From: Actinomadura mexicana
Lineage (GTDB): Bacteria > Actinomycetota > Actinomycetes > Streptosporangiales > Streptosporangiaceae
Length of the DNA: 64,000 bases
Direction: 5' to 3'
Assembly (NCBI RefSeq): GCF_900188105.1
Contig: NZ_FZNP01000001.1
Span: 186,001 to 250,000 of the forward strand
Shown in pieces: positions 32,486 to 41,022 of this stretch. Made by a program: the position numbers and the translations under genes. Numbering within the stretch: the first letter of the stretch is position 1; every line of letters begins with the position of its first letter. Under the pieces are notes generated by a model, which saw only the letters and a list, made by a program, of their open reading frames with translations, had not been told where the DNA came from and did not search any database.

Positions 32486-33775
32486 TCAGTGGCCGGACGG
32501 CTTGGGGCCCTCCAGGGCGGGGAGGCACACCCGGTCGCGCCCCGAGGACTTCGCCCGGTAGAGCGCCAGGTCGGCCGCCGTCATGAGTTCCAGGAGGTCC
32601 TGGCCGTGGGTGCGGAACAGCGACACCCCCACGGAGACCGTGACCGTGACGGTCCCCTCCTCGGCGGGGACGGCGAGGCGGCGCACCCGGCCGCGGAGGC
32701 GCTCGGCGACACGGCAGGCCTCCACGGTGTCGGCGCCCGGCAGCAGGACGACGAACTCCTCACCTCCGAAGCGGCCCACCACGTCGTAGTCGCGCAGCTG
32801 GTGGCACAGGGTGCTGGCGACCCCCACCAGCACCTGATCGCCGACCAGGTGGCCGTGGGTGTCGTTGACGCGCTTGAAATGGTCGATGTCGATCAGGAGG
32901 AGCGCGACGGCGTCGTGGGTGCGCTGGGCGCGGGAGAGCTCGGTGTCGGCCTCGCGCTGCCAGGCGGCGGCGTTCAGCAGGCCCGTCTTGGCGTCGGTGC
33001 GCGCGGCGGCCTGGAGCTGCTGGTGCATCAGGCTGCGCTGCAGGAGCATCACCGGCGGAAGGGTCAGCAGGAGCAGCCCCAGCGACAGGGCGCTCGTGAT
33101 CGCCACCAGGATGCCGACGCAGAGTTCCACCGTGTCGAGCAGGAGGCTCTCGCGCGTCCACAGGACGTCGCGCCACCGGCTCTCGGGGTCGGCGGCGTGC
33201 GCGGCGACCGCGACGATCGCCGCGTTCACCACCGTGAACAGCGCCGCGCAGCCGACGGCCGCGGGGATGCCCGGGTAGCTCTCGACGACCCACCGCGGCG
33301 CCCCCTGCAGCGGATCGGCCACCACCCGGTGGAACACCACCGACGCGCACGCCCCCGCGATCCCGAGCGCGGCGGAGACGACCGCCCTCCGGTAGACCAG
33401 CGTCCGCCGGACGCGGAACTGCAGCAGCGCCTGCATCGGCACCGGGATCAGCAGCGCGTACACCGGCGGCAGCAGCAGCGCGACCGGCAGCCACCAGGCC
33501 GACAGAAGGTCGCGCGCGACCCCCGCCGGCATGCCCAGCCTCCGCGTCGCCTCGATGCACACGCCGCCGCACGCCAGCAGGGCCCCGAAGGTCATCAGAT
33601 CGTCGCCCCGGAACGGGGTGTCCGCCAGCCCCGCGACGATGAGCCCCAGATGGACGGCCACGACCACCGGCACGTAGACCACGAGCAGGGACGGACGCCC
33701 AAGTCGCGCCCTGCGCCTCGGCCTGCGGACCAGCTCCCCACCACGGTCCTCGGCGGACGACTGCACTGCCGTCAT
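32486..33775 (-). CDS. Membrane-bound diguanylate cyclase (GGDEF)
   Basis: A 429-residue protein with an N-terminal membrane sensor of about six helices (residues 28-245) and a C-terminal GGDEF domain (about 265-425). The active site is GGEEF in DVVGRFGGEEFVVLLP, and RDYD five residues earlier forms an RxxD product-inhibition site, so it should make cyclic di-GMP and be feedback-regulated. DIDHFKRVNDTHGHLVGDQVL is the substrate-binding segment. There is no EAL domain. In filamentous actinomycetes cyclic di-GMP represses sporulation through BldD. ATG at 33775 is preceded by AAGGGGGAAGG. Confidence 0.92.
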   Translation of the reverse strand: MTAVQSSAEDRGGELVRRPRRRARLGRPSLLVVYVPVVVAVHLGLIVAGLADTPFRGDDLMTFGALLACGGVCIEATRRLGMPAGVARDLLSAWWLPVALLLPPVYALLIPVPMQALLQFRVRRTLVYRRAVVSAALGIAGACASVVFHRVVADPLQGAPRWVVESYPGIPAAVGCAALFTVVNAAIVAVAAHAADPESRWRDVLWTRESLLLDTVELCVGILVAITSALSLGLLLLTLPPVMLLQRSLMHQQLQAAARTDAKTGLLNAAAWQREADTELSRAQRTHDAVALLLIDIDHFKRVNDTHGHLVGDQVLVGVASTLCHQLRDYDVVGRFGGEEFVVLLPGADTVEACRVAERLRGRVRRLAVPAEEGTVTVTVSVGVSLFRTHGQDLLELMTAADLALYRAKSSGRDRVCLPALEGPKPSGH

Positions 33776-34242
33776 CCTTCCCCCTTACGCACCTCACGTT
33801 GTGTAACACGATAGTTGCAACGTGTGCGGAACGGGCGTGAAACAGGTACGTTCGGGAACGCACATGCGGGTGACCGTTCTAGATCACCGCATCCGGGCCC
33901 GCTGATCCGCGGAGCCCGACCATCCTGAGGGGGACCACCATGCGCGGCGTTTCCTGGATCTGACCAGCCAACAGCCACCGAAACCGCGGGGGCGCGCACA
34001 CTGCTCCCACGGCCCGCTCCCCCCACAAAAAACTCTTTGCGCCGCACCTCCACCCGGCGCCCCCCGGCCGCGCCCTGCCCGCTCTCCGGCCCCGCAGACG
34101 CGCAGTGGCCGCACCTGGCCGACAACCGCAGGGCGGGGGCGGTCTGGTAGTGGGCGCCGCGAGGTCGAGCGGCCCCGTGACCAGGCCGGCCCCTTGACTG
34201 ACCCGTGAGACAGGCGGGGCGCGCGGGGCGGTTGGGGTTCGG
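33776..34242. other. 467-bp intergenic region between ssb and the GGDEF gene
   Basis: No convincing gene. Near the GGDEF start there is an ACGTTG...CAACGT inverted repeat (about 33793-33820) enclosing GTGTAACAC and GTTGCAAC, likely within its promoter. A T6 run on the minus strand (34027-34032) after a short GC stem could end the ssb transcript. A plus-strand heptapeptide frame with a good ribosome site (33940-33963) is noted but has no gene after it. Confidence 0.35.
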
Positions 34243-34707
34243 TCACGCGGCTTTGGATTCGTCTTCTTCTGCGGGGGTGGTCAGGGCCCATTGGTCGGCG
34301 GTGTCGCGGGCCAGTTGGCGGTCTTCGTCGGTCAGGGGGCCGCTGCGCTGGGCGGGGCGGTAGTCGACGGTGCCGCGGGTCAGGTCGGGGCCCAGGGTGG
34401 TGGCCTCGACCTCGGCTGAGAAGCGCCACTGGTCGTCGCGCTCGTACTGGCGGATGCGCAGGCGTCCGGTGACCAGGATCGGCGTGCCGCGCTGGAGGTC
34501 GGACGCGTTGACGTTGTCGGCCAGGCCGCGCCAGCAGTTCACCGTGACGTACAGGGAATCGTCGTCCTGCCATTGGCCGGTCTGCCGGTCGAAGCGGCGG
34601 GGCGTGCAGCCCACCCGCAGCGACAGGAACGGGTGGCCGTTGTTCGTCACGGCGTAGCGGGGCTCGGCCGCGACCCAGCCGGTGATGGTGACGTGCGCCT
34701 CGTTCAT
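34243..34707 (-). CDS. ssbB: Single-stranded DNA-binding protein, SsbB-type paralogue
   Basis: A 154-residue SSB with the OB fold MNEAHVTITGWVAAEPRYAVTNNGHPFLSLRVG, LYVTVNCWRGLADNVNASDLQRGTPILVTGRL and an aromatic-rich strand. It ends PAEEDESKAA and lacks the acidic DDDIPF-like tip with which primary SSBs recruit partner proteins. This fits the second, sporulation-linked SsbB of Streptomyces rather than the replication SsbA. ATG at 34707 follows GGAGGACGCG. It lies just downstream of two dynamin-like GTPase genes, and such neighbours strengthen the SsbB reading. The symbol is by analogy. Confidence 0.82.
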   Translation of the reverse strand: MNEAHVTITGWVAAEPRYAVTNNGHPFLSLRVGCTPRRFDRQTGQWQDDDSLYVTVNCWRGLADNVNASDLQRGTPILVTGRLRIRQYERDDQWRFSAEVEATTLGPDLTRGTVDYRPAQRSGPLTDEDRQLARDTADQWALTTPAEEDESKAA

Positions 34708-34781
34708 CGCGTCCTCCGTTGTCTCGCGTACGAGCACAACGGTGGCGCAGAGGCGGAGGGCCGCGTCGAAGGTCGCGGAAC

Positions 34782-34790
34782 TGTGGATAA
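34782..34790 (-). promoter_or_regulatory. Single DnaA-box-like 9-mer
   Basis: On the minus strand the sequence reads TTATCCACA, identical to the strong E. coli DnaA box and close to the actinobacterial TTGTCCACA. It is isolated, lies between the GTPase gene and ssbB, and does not indicate an origin. Confidence 0.3.
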
Positions 34791-34791
34791 C

Positions 34792-36507
34792 TCAGCCGCG
34801 GCCGAGGGCGACGTCGACGTCCCGGCGGAAGCGGGCGTAGACCTCCAGGTCCTCCTCGATGGGGACGATCACCTTCTCGCGCGCGACGCGCTCGATGCCC
34901 TGGCGCATGTGCTGCTCCATCTTCTCGCCGTGTTTGGCGGACGACAGCGCGACCATGTTGCGGCACGCGGACGCGGTGAGCCAGCCCATACCGAGGGTGC
35001 AGACGACCAGGATGGCGACGTACGGGATCAGGCCCGCCTGGCCGATGAGGCCGTCCGGGTCGTCGCCGCCGAGGCCGAGCAGGCCGTAGGCGACGAGGAA
35101 GCCGATCCACACGACGCTGAGCGCCGCGACCAGGACCAGGAAGTACTGCCAGGTCTTGACCAGCCACCACCAGCGCGGCACCACGTTGAACGTGGGCAGG
35201 GCCTCCTTGAGGGACTCGCCGAGCGCCTCCGGGATCTCGGCGGCGTGGGAGCGGGCCGCGGTGCGGACGGAGCGGCCCCAGTGCGGCGGAAGCTCGGCGG
35301 TGACGCCCTCGGCGACGTTCTGGAGCGCGTTGTCCACGTCGCCCTGCTGGGCGCCGATCGGGCCGGTGAAGGCGTTGCGCAGCTCCTCGCGCAGCTCGGT
35401 GAGGCGCATCCGGCGCAGCGGGTCGGACCGCAGCCGGCCGATCATGGCGGTGACGGGCCAGCCGATGAAGTCGGCGGCGCGCAGCTCGTAGGCGCTCTCC
35501 ATGGCCTCGGCGACGGCGGGCGCGCCCGCGGCGTCGGTGAGGGCCTGCAGGAGCTCGGCCTTGCGTCCGTCGTCCACCGTGACGGGCGGCTCGGCGTCGA
35601 AGCGGTATCCGGTGAACCGCTCGGCGGCCCGGTCGACGTCGGCCGACAGCCGCTCGGTGCGGGCGCGGCGGGCGGCGACGGTGTCGACGAGGGTGTCGCG
35701 GAAGCCGTGCACGCCGTCCTCGGCCACGGCGGAGGTGGTGACGATCCGCGGGTCGGCGAGCCCCTCGGCCTCCAGCAGGCGGCGCAGGTCGGCGACGCAC
35801 TCGTCGATCTCGTGCGGCGCGAGCCGGTCGACCTGGTTCAACACGATCAGGGTGACGCCGGTGTGCCGGGCGAACGGGACGATGTAGTTGCGGTGCAGAG
35901 CCGCGTCGGCGTACTTCTGCGGGTCGACGACCCAGACCAGCAGGTCGGCGATGGTGACGAACCGGTCGACCTCGGCGCGGTGCATCGCCTGGATGGAGTC
36001 GTGGTCGGGCAGGTCGATCAGGACCAGGCCCTGCAGGGTGGCGTCGGCGCGCTCCAGGTCGAGGGCGCTGGCGCGGGCGTAGCGGTGGCGCTTGTCGACG
36101 TCGAGCCAGTCGAGGAGCGGGCCCGCGCCGTCCAGCCCCCAGACGCACGCGTGGGCCTTCGAGGTCATCGGGCGGCGCATCCCGGTCGGCGACAGTTCGA
36201 GCCCGCAGATGGCGTTGAACAGCGAGGACTTGCCGCTGCCCGTGCCGCCGGCCAGGGTGACGACGGTGTGGTCGCCCGACAGCCGCAGCCGCTGCCCGGC
36301 GCGCCGCAGCAGTGCGCCGGCGTCGTCCAGGACGGGCTGGTCGAGCCGGCCGAGGCCCGCCTGGACGAGCCGGTCCAGCCCGTCGAGCCGCTCGACCAGC
36401 CCGGGCGGGTCGGCGGAGCCGGCGGGGGGGCCGGCTTCGGGAGCACCGGGGAACGGGATCTCGCCGGTTCCCGCCGGCGAGTTCGCGGGGATGGCCGAGG
36501 TGGTCAT
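34792..36507 (-). CDS. Dynamin-like GTPase with two C-terminal membrane helices (DynB-like)
   Basis: A 571-residue GTPase. G1 is AGGTGSGKSSLFN near residue 87, G3 lies in IDLPDHDS and G4 is NQVD. Two hydrophobic helices near residues 455-480 and 495-515 (WQYFLVLVAALSVVWIGFLV; LIPYVAILVVCTLGMGW) anchor it in the membrane. This fits a dynamin-like membrane remodeller; the pair with the upstream GTPase and with ssbB resembles Streptomyces dynA-dynB, which stabilise FtsZ rings in sporulation septa (from memory). It overlaps the upstream GTPase gene by 4 bp. Annotated alternatives would be YfjP-type GTPase. Confidence 0.8.
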   Translation of the reverse strand: MTTSAIPANSPAGTGEIPFPGAPEAGPPAGSADPPGLVERLDGLDRLVQAGLGRLDQPVLDDAGALLRRAGQRLRLSGDHTVVTLAGGTGSGKSSLFNAICGLELSPTGMRRPMTSKAHACVWGLDGAGPLLDWLDVDKRHRYARASALDLERADATLQGLVLIDLPDHDSIQAMHRAEVDRFVTIADLLVWVVDPQKYADAALHRNYIVPFARHTGVTLIVLNQVDRLAPHEIDECVADLRRLLEAEGLADPRIVTTSAVAEDGVHGFRDTLVDTVAARRARTERLSADVDRAAERFTGYRFDAEPPVTVDDGRKAELLQALTDAAGAPAVAEAMESAYELRAADFIGWPVTAMIGRLRSDPLRRMRLTELREELRNAFTGPIGAQQGDVDNALQNVAEGVTAELPPHWGRSVRTAARSHAAEIPEALGESLKEALPTFNVVPRWWWLVKTWQYFLVLVAALSVVWIGFLVAYGLLGLGGDDPDGLIGQAGLIPYVAILVVCTLGMGWLTASACRNMVALSSAKHGEKMEQHMRQGIERVAREKVIVPIEEDLEVYARFRRDVDVALGRG

Positions 36508-38564
36508 CGGGCAACCTCAAGGTTGTAGGTGGCCTGGTACAGCTGGACGGGGACGGTCTCGTCGGGGATGCCGGCGGAGTCGAGCACCTGGCCGAACCGG
36601 ATGGCCTCCTCGTCGAACAGCATCCCGATGCGGCTGCGCAGGTCGGCGCGGGCCTTGGCGCCCATGCCGCGCAGGGACTCGGCGCCGAACAGGGCCTTCA
36701 GCAGCCGCTGCGGGACGGCGCTGTTGCCGCCCTCCACGGCCACCTCGGACGTCCCGTACCCGAGCAGGCCGATCATCAGGACGAGCGAGACCGCCTCGGT
36801 GTCGAAGGAGACCAGCTTCGCGACCGAGCGCTTGGTGACGCCCTGGGTGCGGATCAGCTCCTGGACGTGGTCCTGCCAGGCGCTGACGGCCCGGGTGACG
36901 CGCCGCGACAGCTCCGGGGAGACGTGCCCGAGGCCGGCGTCGGCGCCGGCGAGCACCTGGGCGCCCGCCGGGTGCTCGCGCCAGCGGGCCATGACCTGCT
37001 CCGCGCCGTGCTCGGCGGACGCCATGATCAGCGATTCCAGGCCGCTGCGCAGCGCCGCCTTGAGGGCGCGCACGCGGGCCGGGCTGCGGCGGCGGCGGTT
37101 CGCGGCGCGGCCGCGGCGCGGCCGCTGGACGTGCAGGGCGCGCAGCAGGTCGCCGGTGCCGGCGAAGTCCTGCCAGCGGGCCAGTACCTCGCCGCGCAGC
37201 AGCGAGCCGTTGCGGGTCGCCTCGTCCAGTTCGGCGAGGGCGGTGCCGTACCCGGCCTCGACCTCCCTGGCCAGCTCGGCTCGCCGCTCGACCTGCGCCT
37301 CGACCTGCCGGGCGAGTTCGGGGACGCGGGTACGGAAGCTGTCCAGGACGGCGGCGAGGGTGTCGCTGACGACGATCTCGCGGTCCTCGGCGTCCTCGGC
37401 GACGCCGGTCAGCCAGTCGCGGATGTCCTCGACGGTCTCCTCGGGAAGGCGGCTCTCCTCGATCCGGGTCTCGGGGATGGTGAAGCGGCGCGCGTCGCCG
37501 ACCTCGTGCTCGTCCAGCATCTCGGCGAAGTGCTCGACGATCTCGCCGCCGCCGGCGCCCGCGCCCTGCGGGACGCGCGACAGCACGACGCCGATCGTGG
37601 CGCCGTTCTCCTTGGCGCGCTGGAGCATCTGCCAGACCTGGGCGTCGGCGTACCGGGCGGCGGTGGTGACGCACAGCCACAGGTCGGCGGCGGCCATCAG
37701 CTTGGTCGCGAACTCGTAGTGGTCTTCGAAGACCGAGTCGAAGTCGGGGCTGTCGAGCAGGGCGAGGCCGGGCGGCAGGACGTCGCTGGCGATGATGACC
37801 AGCTGGTCGCCCGCGATGGCGTCGGGCGCGGGGCCGCGGACCCGTCCCATGCCGGGCAGCATCGGCCCCTCCATGAACCACCGCAGGTGGTCGGGGTGGC
37901 AGACGAGGATCGGGCTGCTGGTGGTGGGGCGCAGCACGCCGGTCGCGCTGACGCGGGCGCCGACGAGCGTGTTGACCAGGGTGGACTTGCCCGCGCCCGT
38001 GGAACCGCCGAGCACCACGAGCATGGGGGCGCCGGCCGCCTGGACGCGCGGCAGGACGTAGTCGACGAGCTGGGCGCGCAGTTCGTCGCGGGCCTCGCGG
38101 GCCTGCTCGACGCCGGGGACGTCCAGCAGGAAGTCGAACGCGCCGAGCTGCTCGCGCAGCACGGTCAGGGCGCGGACCAGCTCGCCCCGGTTGACCGTCG
38201 CCCCGGCCTTCGGGGCGCGCCGCCGTCCGCGCCTGGACTTGGCCTCGGCCTTCTTGGCGGTCTCGGCTCCACCTGTTTCGGCGCCACCTGTTTCGGCGCC
38301 ACCTGTTTCGGCGCTACCGGTATCGGCGGCCTCGGCGTCCGTCGCCTCGTCTTCGGGGGCGGAGGCGTCCTCCGCCGCGCCCTTCTTCGGGGTCTGCTTC
38401 TCGCGTGCCGTGGCGCGGCCTCCCGTGTCCTTCCCGGACGCGTCCTCGCCGTCCGTGGTCTCGCCGGACGCCGCGGCCTCTTCGGGGGCGGGCTCGCCGG
38501 CCCGGCCCGAGCCGGCGCCGGCCTCCTCGTCGTGGACCGTGCTCTGCTCTGCGGGGGGTGTCAC
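36504..38564 (-). CDS. Dynamin-like GTPase with acidic disordered N-terminus (DynA-like)
   Basis: A 686-residue protein. Residues 1-115 are low-complexity, acidic and rich in Ala, Glu and Thr, including a TGGAE pentapeptide repeat, then a basic run (KSRRGRRRAPKAG). The GTPase domain follows, with G1 GGSTGAGKSTLVN (about 205), G3 LLDSPDFDSVFEDH and GVVLSRVP in the G4 position. The rest is largely helical, with a basic segment RPRRGRAANRRRR; I see only one weak hydrophobic stretch. GTG at 38564 overlaps the cobA stop as GTGA, and the gene overlaps the second GTPase gene by 4 bp. Confidence 0.8.
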   Translation of the reverse strand: MTPPAEQSTVHDEEAGAGSGRAGEPAPEEAAASGETTDGEDASGKDTGGRATAREKQTPKKGAAEDASAPEDEATDAEAADTGSAETGGAETGGAETGGAETAKKAEAKSRRGRRRAPKAGATVNRGELVRALTVLREQLGAFDFLLDVPGVEQAREARDELRAQLVDYVLPRVQAAGAPMLVVLGGSTGAGKSTLVNTLVGARVSATGVLRPTTSSPILVCHPDHLRWFMEGPMLPGMGRVRGPAPDAIAGDQLVIIASDVLPPGLALLDSPDFDSVFEDHYEFATKLMAAADLWLCVTTAARYADAQVWQMLQRAKENGATIGVVLSRVPQGAGAGGGEIVEHFAEMLDEHEVGDARRFTIPETRIEESRLPEETVEDIRDWLTGVAEDAEDREIVVSDTLAAVLDSFRTRVPELARQVEAQVERRAELAREVEAGYGTALAELDEATRNGSLLRGEVLARWQDFAGTGDLLRALHVQRPRRGRAANRRRRSPARVRALKAALRSGLESLIMASAEHGAEQVMARWREHPAGAQVLAGADAGLGHVSPELSRRVTRAVSAWQDHVQELIRTQGVTKRSVAKLVSFDTEAVSLVLMIGLLGYGTSEVAVEGGNSAVPQRLLKALFGAESLRGMGAKARADLRSRIGMLFDEEAIRFGQVLDSAGIPDETVPVQLYQATYNLEVAR
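38261..38328. repeat. 15-bp tandem repeat in the DynA-like gene
   Basis: About four and a half copies of TTTCGGCGCCACCTG, two of them identical, encoding the repeated pentapeptide TGGAE in the disordered N-terminal tail. In-frame units of this size can vary by slippage without breaking the gene. Confidence 0.85.
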
Positions 38565-39799
38565 GGATCCCGTCCCAAGTCCGCTCGAATCATGTCGATC
38601 TCTCGTGCCACGTTGACCACGTCGCCCACGACCACGATCGCCGGGGGCCGGACATCTCCGGCGGCCATCTCGTCGGCCACCGTGCCCAGCGTCGCCGTCA
38701 GCGCCCGCTGGCCGGGGAGGGTGCCGTCCTGCACCACGGCCACCGGCGTTCCGGACGACCGACCATAGCGCATGAGGGCCGCCGCGATGAGGCCCATCCG
38801 CTCCACCGCCATGAGCAGGACGATCGTGCCGTTCGCGCGGGCCAGCGACTCCCAGTCGACGGTCGAGTCGGGGTGCCCGGGAGGGACGTGCGCGGAGACG
38901 ACGTGGAACTCCTGCGCGACGCCCCGGTGGGTGACCGGGATGCCCGCGGCCGACGGCACGGCGACCGCGCTGGTGATGCCGGGGACGACCGTGACGGGGA
39001 CGCCGTGGCGGGCGCAGTACAGGGCCTCCTCGCCGCCGCGCCCGAACACGAACGGGTCCCCGCCCTTGAGCCGGACGACGAAGCGGCCCTGCCGCGCGTG
39101 CTCGACCAGGTACTCGTTGATGCGGTCCTGGGTGACCGTCCGGCCGTAGGGGATCTTGGCGGCGTCGATGACCTCGACGTCGGCGGCCAGCTCGTCCAGC
39201 AGCCCGCCGGGGGCGAGCCGGTCGGTGACGACCACGTCGGCCATGGCGAGCAGCTGCCGCCCGCGCACGGTGATCAGGCCCGGGTCGCCCGGCCCGCCGC
39301 CGACGAGCGCGACGCCCGCGGGCTTGCTCCGGGAGTGCCGGGACTCCAGGGCGCCGTCGCGCAGACCCTCCACCACCGCGTCGCGGATGCCGGCGGCGCG
39401 GCGCGGGTCGCCGCCGAGCAGCACCCCGACGGTCGCGTCGCCCGCGTGCCCGGTCGCGGGCGTCCAGGCCGGGGACGACTCGGCGTCGTCGGCCCGGACG
39501 GACCAGATACGCGCGGCGTCGGCCTCCGCCACCACGTCGCCGTTGACCTTGGCGTCGTCGGTGACGGCCTGCACCAGCCAGGCGCCGGCGCAGTCGCCGC
39601 GCTCGTAGCCCCGCCGGTGCCAGGTGATCCGGCCGCGGTCGGCGAGGCCCTCCAGGGTGGCGGTGACCGAGGGGGACACCAGGACCACCTCGGCGCCCGC
39701 GTCCAGCAGGGCGGGCACGCGGCGCTGGGCGACCCGCCCCCCGCCGACGACGAGGACGCGTCGCCCGCCGAGTCGCAGGCCTAGCAGGTACGGGGGCAC
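38561..39799 (-). CDS. cobA: Uroporphyrinogen-III C-methyltransferase fused to precorrin-2 dehydrogenase (CysG-type)
   Basis: A 412-residue fusion. The N-terminal domain (about 1-150) is Met8/CysG-N-like, with VLVVGGGRVAQRRVPALLDAGA binding NAD. The C-terminal domain (about 165-405) is SUMT: VALVGGGPGDPGLITVRG, RLKGGDPFVFGRGGEE and VPGITSAVAVPSAAGIPVTHRG. It makes precorrin-2 from uroporphyrinogen III and can go on towards sirohydrochlorin or siroheme, feeding both B12 and sulfite/nitrite reductases. GTG at 39799. It lies 127 bp downstream of cobT and overlaps the DynA-like GTPase gene, an unusual coupling. Confidence 0.94.
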   Translation of the reverse strand: MPPYLLGLRLGGRRVLVVGGGRVAQRRVPALLDAGAEVVLVSPSVTATLEGLADRGRITWHRRGYERGDCAGAWLVQAVTDDAKVNGDVVAEADAARIWSVRADDAESSPAWTPATGHAGDATVGVLLGGDPRRAAGIRDAVVEGLRDGALESRHSRSKPAGVALVGGGPGDPGLITVRGRQLLAMADVVVTDRLAPGGLLDELAADVEVIDAAKIPYGRTVTQDRINEYLVEHARQGRFVVRLKGGDPFVFGRGGEEALYCARHGVPVTVVPGITSAVAVPSAAGIPVTHRGVAQEFHVVSAHVPPGHPDSTVDWESLARANGTIVLLMAVERMGLIAAALMRYGRSSGTPVAVVQDGTLPGQRALTATLGTVADEMAAGDVRPPAIVVVGDVVNVAREIDMIRADLGRDP

Positions 39800-39833
39800 G
39801 GTGGATCTCTCGGACGCGGGTGGCGGACAGTCT

Positions 39834-39848
39834 CTTTGTGGAACAAAG
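39834..39848. promoter_or_regulatory. Short inverted repeat in the cobT-cobA gap
   Basis: CTTTGT-GGA-ACAAAG sits 35 bp upstream of the cobA GTG, in the only sizeable gap within the cob block, and may be an operator or weak stem. No B12-box sequence is visible here. Confidence 0.35.
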
Positions 39849-39926
39849 GTACTCGGCTCGGGGAGTCCGTGGAGAGGGGCCTCGCCCGTTCGATAGCCGA
39901 GCGTGACTCATTCCGTGATCACGTTG

Positions 39927-41006
39927 TTACGGCCGCCCGGCGCCCTTCTCGCTCACTCCGGCGGAGTCGAAGGTGGCGACCTCGTGCAGGACCCGCACCG
40001 CGCTCTGGACCAGCGGCAACGCCAGCAGGGCACCGGTTCCCTCGCCGAGCCGCAGTTCGAGGTCGACCAGCGGCCGCAGGCCGAGGGACCGGATGGCGGC
40101 GCCGTGGCCGGGCTCGGCCGAGCGGTGCCCGGCGACGCACGCGCCGAGGGCGTCCGGGCACAGCGCGGCGGCGGCGAGGGCGGCGGCGCCGGCGATCACG
40201 CCGTCCAGGACGACGGGGACGCGCAGCGCCGCCGCGCCGAGGACGAACCCGGCGATCGCGGCGTGCTCCAGCCCGCCGACCGCCGCGAGGACCTCCATCG
40301 GCTCCTTGGCGTGCCCTCCGAGGAGCCCGTGCCGGTCCAGGGCGGTGCGCACCACCTCGACCTTGTGCGCGTGGGTGGCGTCGTCGATCCCGGTCCCCCG
40401 GCCGGTGACCTGCTCGGGCGGCAGGCCGGTGAAGGCGGCGACCAGCGCGGCGGAGGCGGTGGTGTTGGCGATCCCCATGTCCCCGGTGAGCAGGCACCGG
40501 GCGCCCTGCGCATGCAGATCACGGGCGACCTCGATGCCCGTCCGGACGGCGCGCCGGGCCTGCTCGGCGGTCATCGCGGCCCCGGCCGTCATGTCGGCGG
40601 TGCCCGGCGCGATCTTGCGGCGGAGCAGGCCGGGGGCCTCCGCCAGCTCGGCGGCGACGCCGATGTCCACCACCGTGACGGCGGCGCCGACCTGGGCGGC
40701 GAACGCGTTGACGACGGCGCCGCCGGCCAGGAAGTTGGCCACCATCTGCGCCGTGACCTCCTGCGGCCACGGGGTGACGCCCTGGGCGTGGACGCCGTGG
40801 TCGGCGGCGAACACGGCGACGGCGGCGGGCTCGGGCATCGGCGGCGGGCACTGCCCGGCGAGCCCGGCGAGCCGGACCGACACCTCCTCCAGGACGCCGA
40901 GGGACCCGGCCGGCTTGGTGAGCCGGGCCTGCAGGTCGCGGGCGTCGCGCATGGCCGTCCCGTCCAGGGGGGCGATGGAGGCGACGGTCTCCTCGATCAG
41001 GTGCAT
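39927..41006 (-). CDS. cobT: Nicotinate-nucleotide-dimethylbenzimidazole phosphoribosyltransferase
   Basis: Activates the lower ligand dimethylbenzimidazole by transferring phosphoribosyl from nicotinate mononucleotide, a late step of B12 assembly. The 359-residue protein has LTKPAGSLGVLEEVSVRLAG, VFAADHGVHAQGVTPWPQEVTAQM, LTGDMGIANTTASAAL and the catalytic Glu in LRLGEGTGALLALPL. Canonical full length. ATG at 41006 follows GAAAGGACACC. It is 16 bp downstream of cobC and in the same operon as cobH and cobL. Confidence 0.96.
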   Translation of the reverse strand: MHLIEETVASIAPLDGTAMRDARDLQARLTKPAGSLGVLEEVSVRLAGLAGQCPPPMPEPAAVAVFAADHGVHAQGVTPWPQEVTAQMVANFLAGGAVVNAFAAQVGAAVTVVDIGVAAELAEAPGLLRRKIAPGTADMTAGAAMTAEQARRAVRTGIEVARDLHAQGARCLLTGDMGIANTTASAALVAAFTGLPPEQVTGRGTGIDDATHAHKVEVVRTALDRHGLLGGHAKEPMEVLAAVGGLEHAAIAGFVLGAAALRVPVVLDGVIAGAAALAAAALCPDALGACVAGHRSAEPGHGAAIRSLGLRPLVDLELRLGEGTGALLALPLVQSAVRVLHEVATFDSAGVSEKGAGRP

Positions 41007-41022
41007 GGTGTCCTTTCGGGGG

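Noticed and set aside
33940..33963. Seven-codon plus-strand frame with a good ribosome site (MRGVSWI)
   Set aside because: A leader peptide needs a downstream gene, but the following plus-strand genes are 10 kb away. Probably chance.
33772..34125. 117-codon minus-strand frame between ssb and the GGDEF gene
   Set aside because: No ribosome site and an arginine/glycine/proline-rich composition typical of random high-GC frames; it overlaps the likely GGDEF promoter.
34782..34790. Replication origin suggested by a DnaA box
   Set aside because: A single box with no cluster, AT-rich stretch, dnaA or dnaN nearby.
39800..39926. Cobalamin riboswitch in the cob block or before cbiM
   Set aside because: No B12-box or conserved stem pattern visible in either region; only a small inverted repeat lies at 39834.
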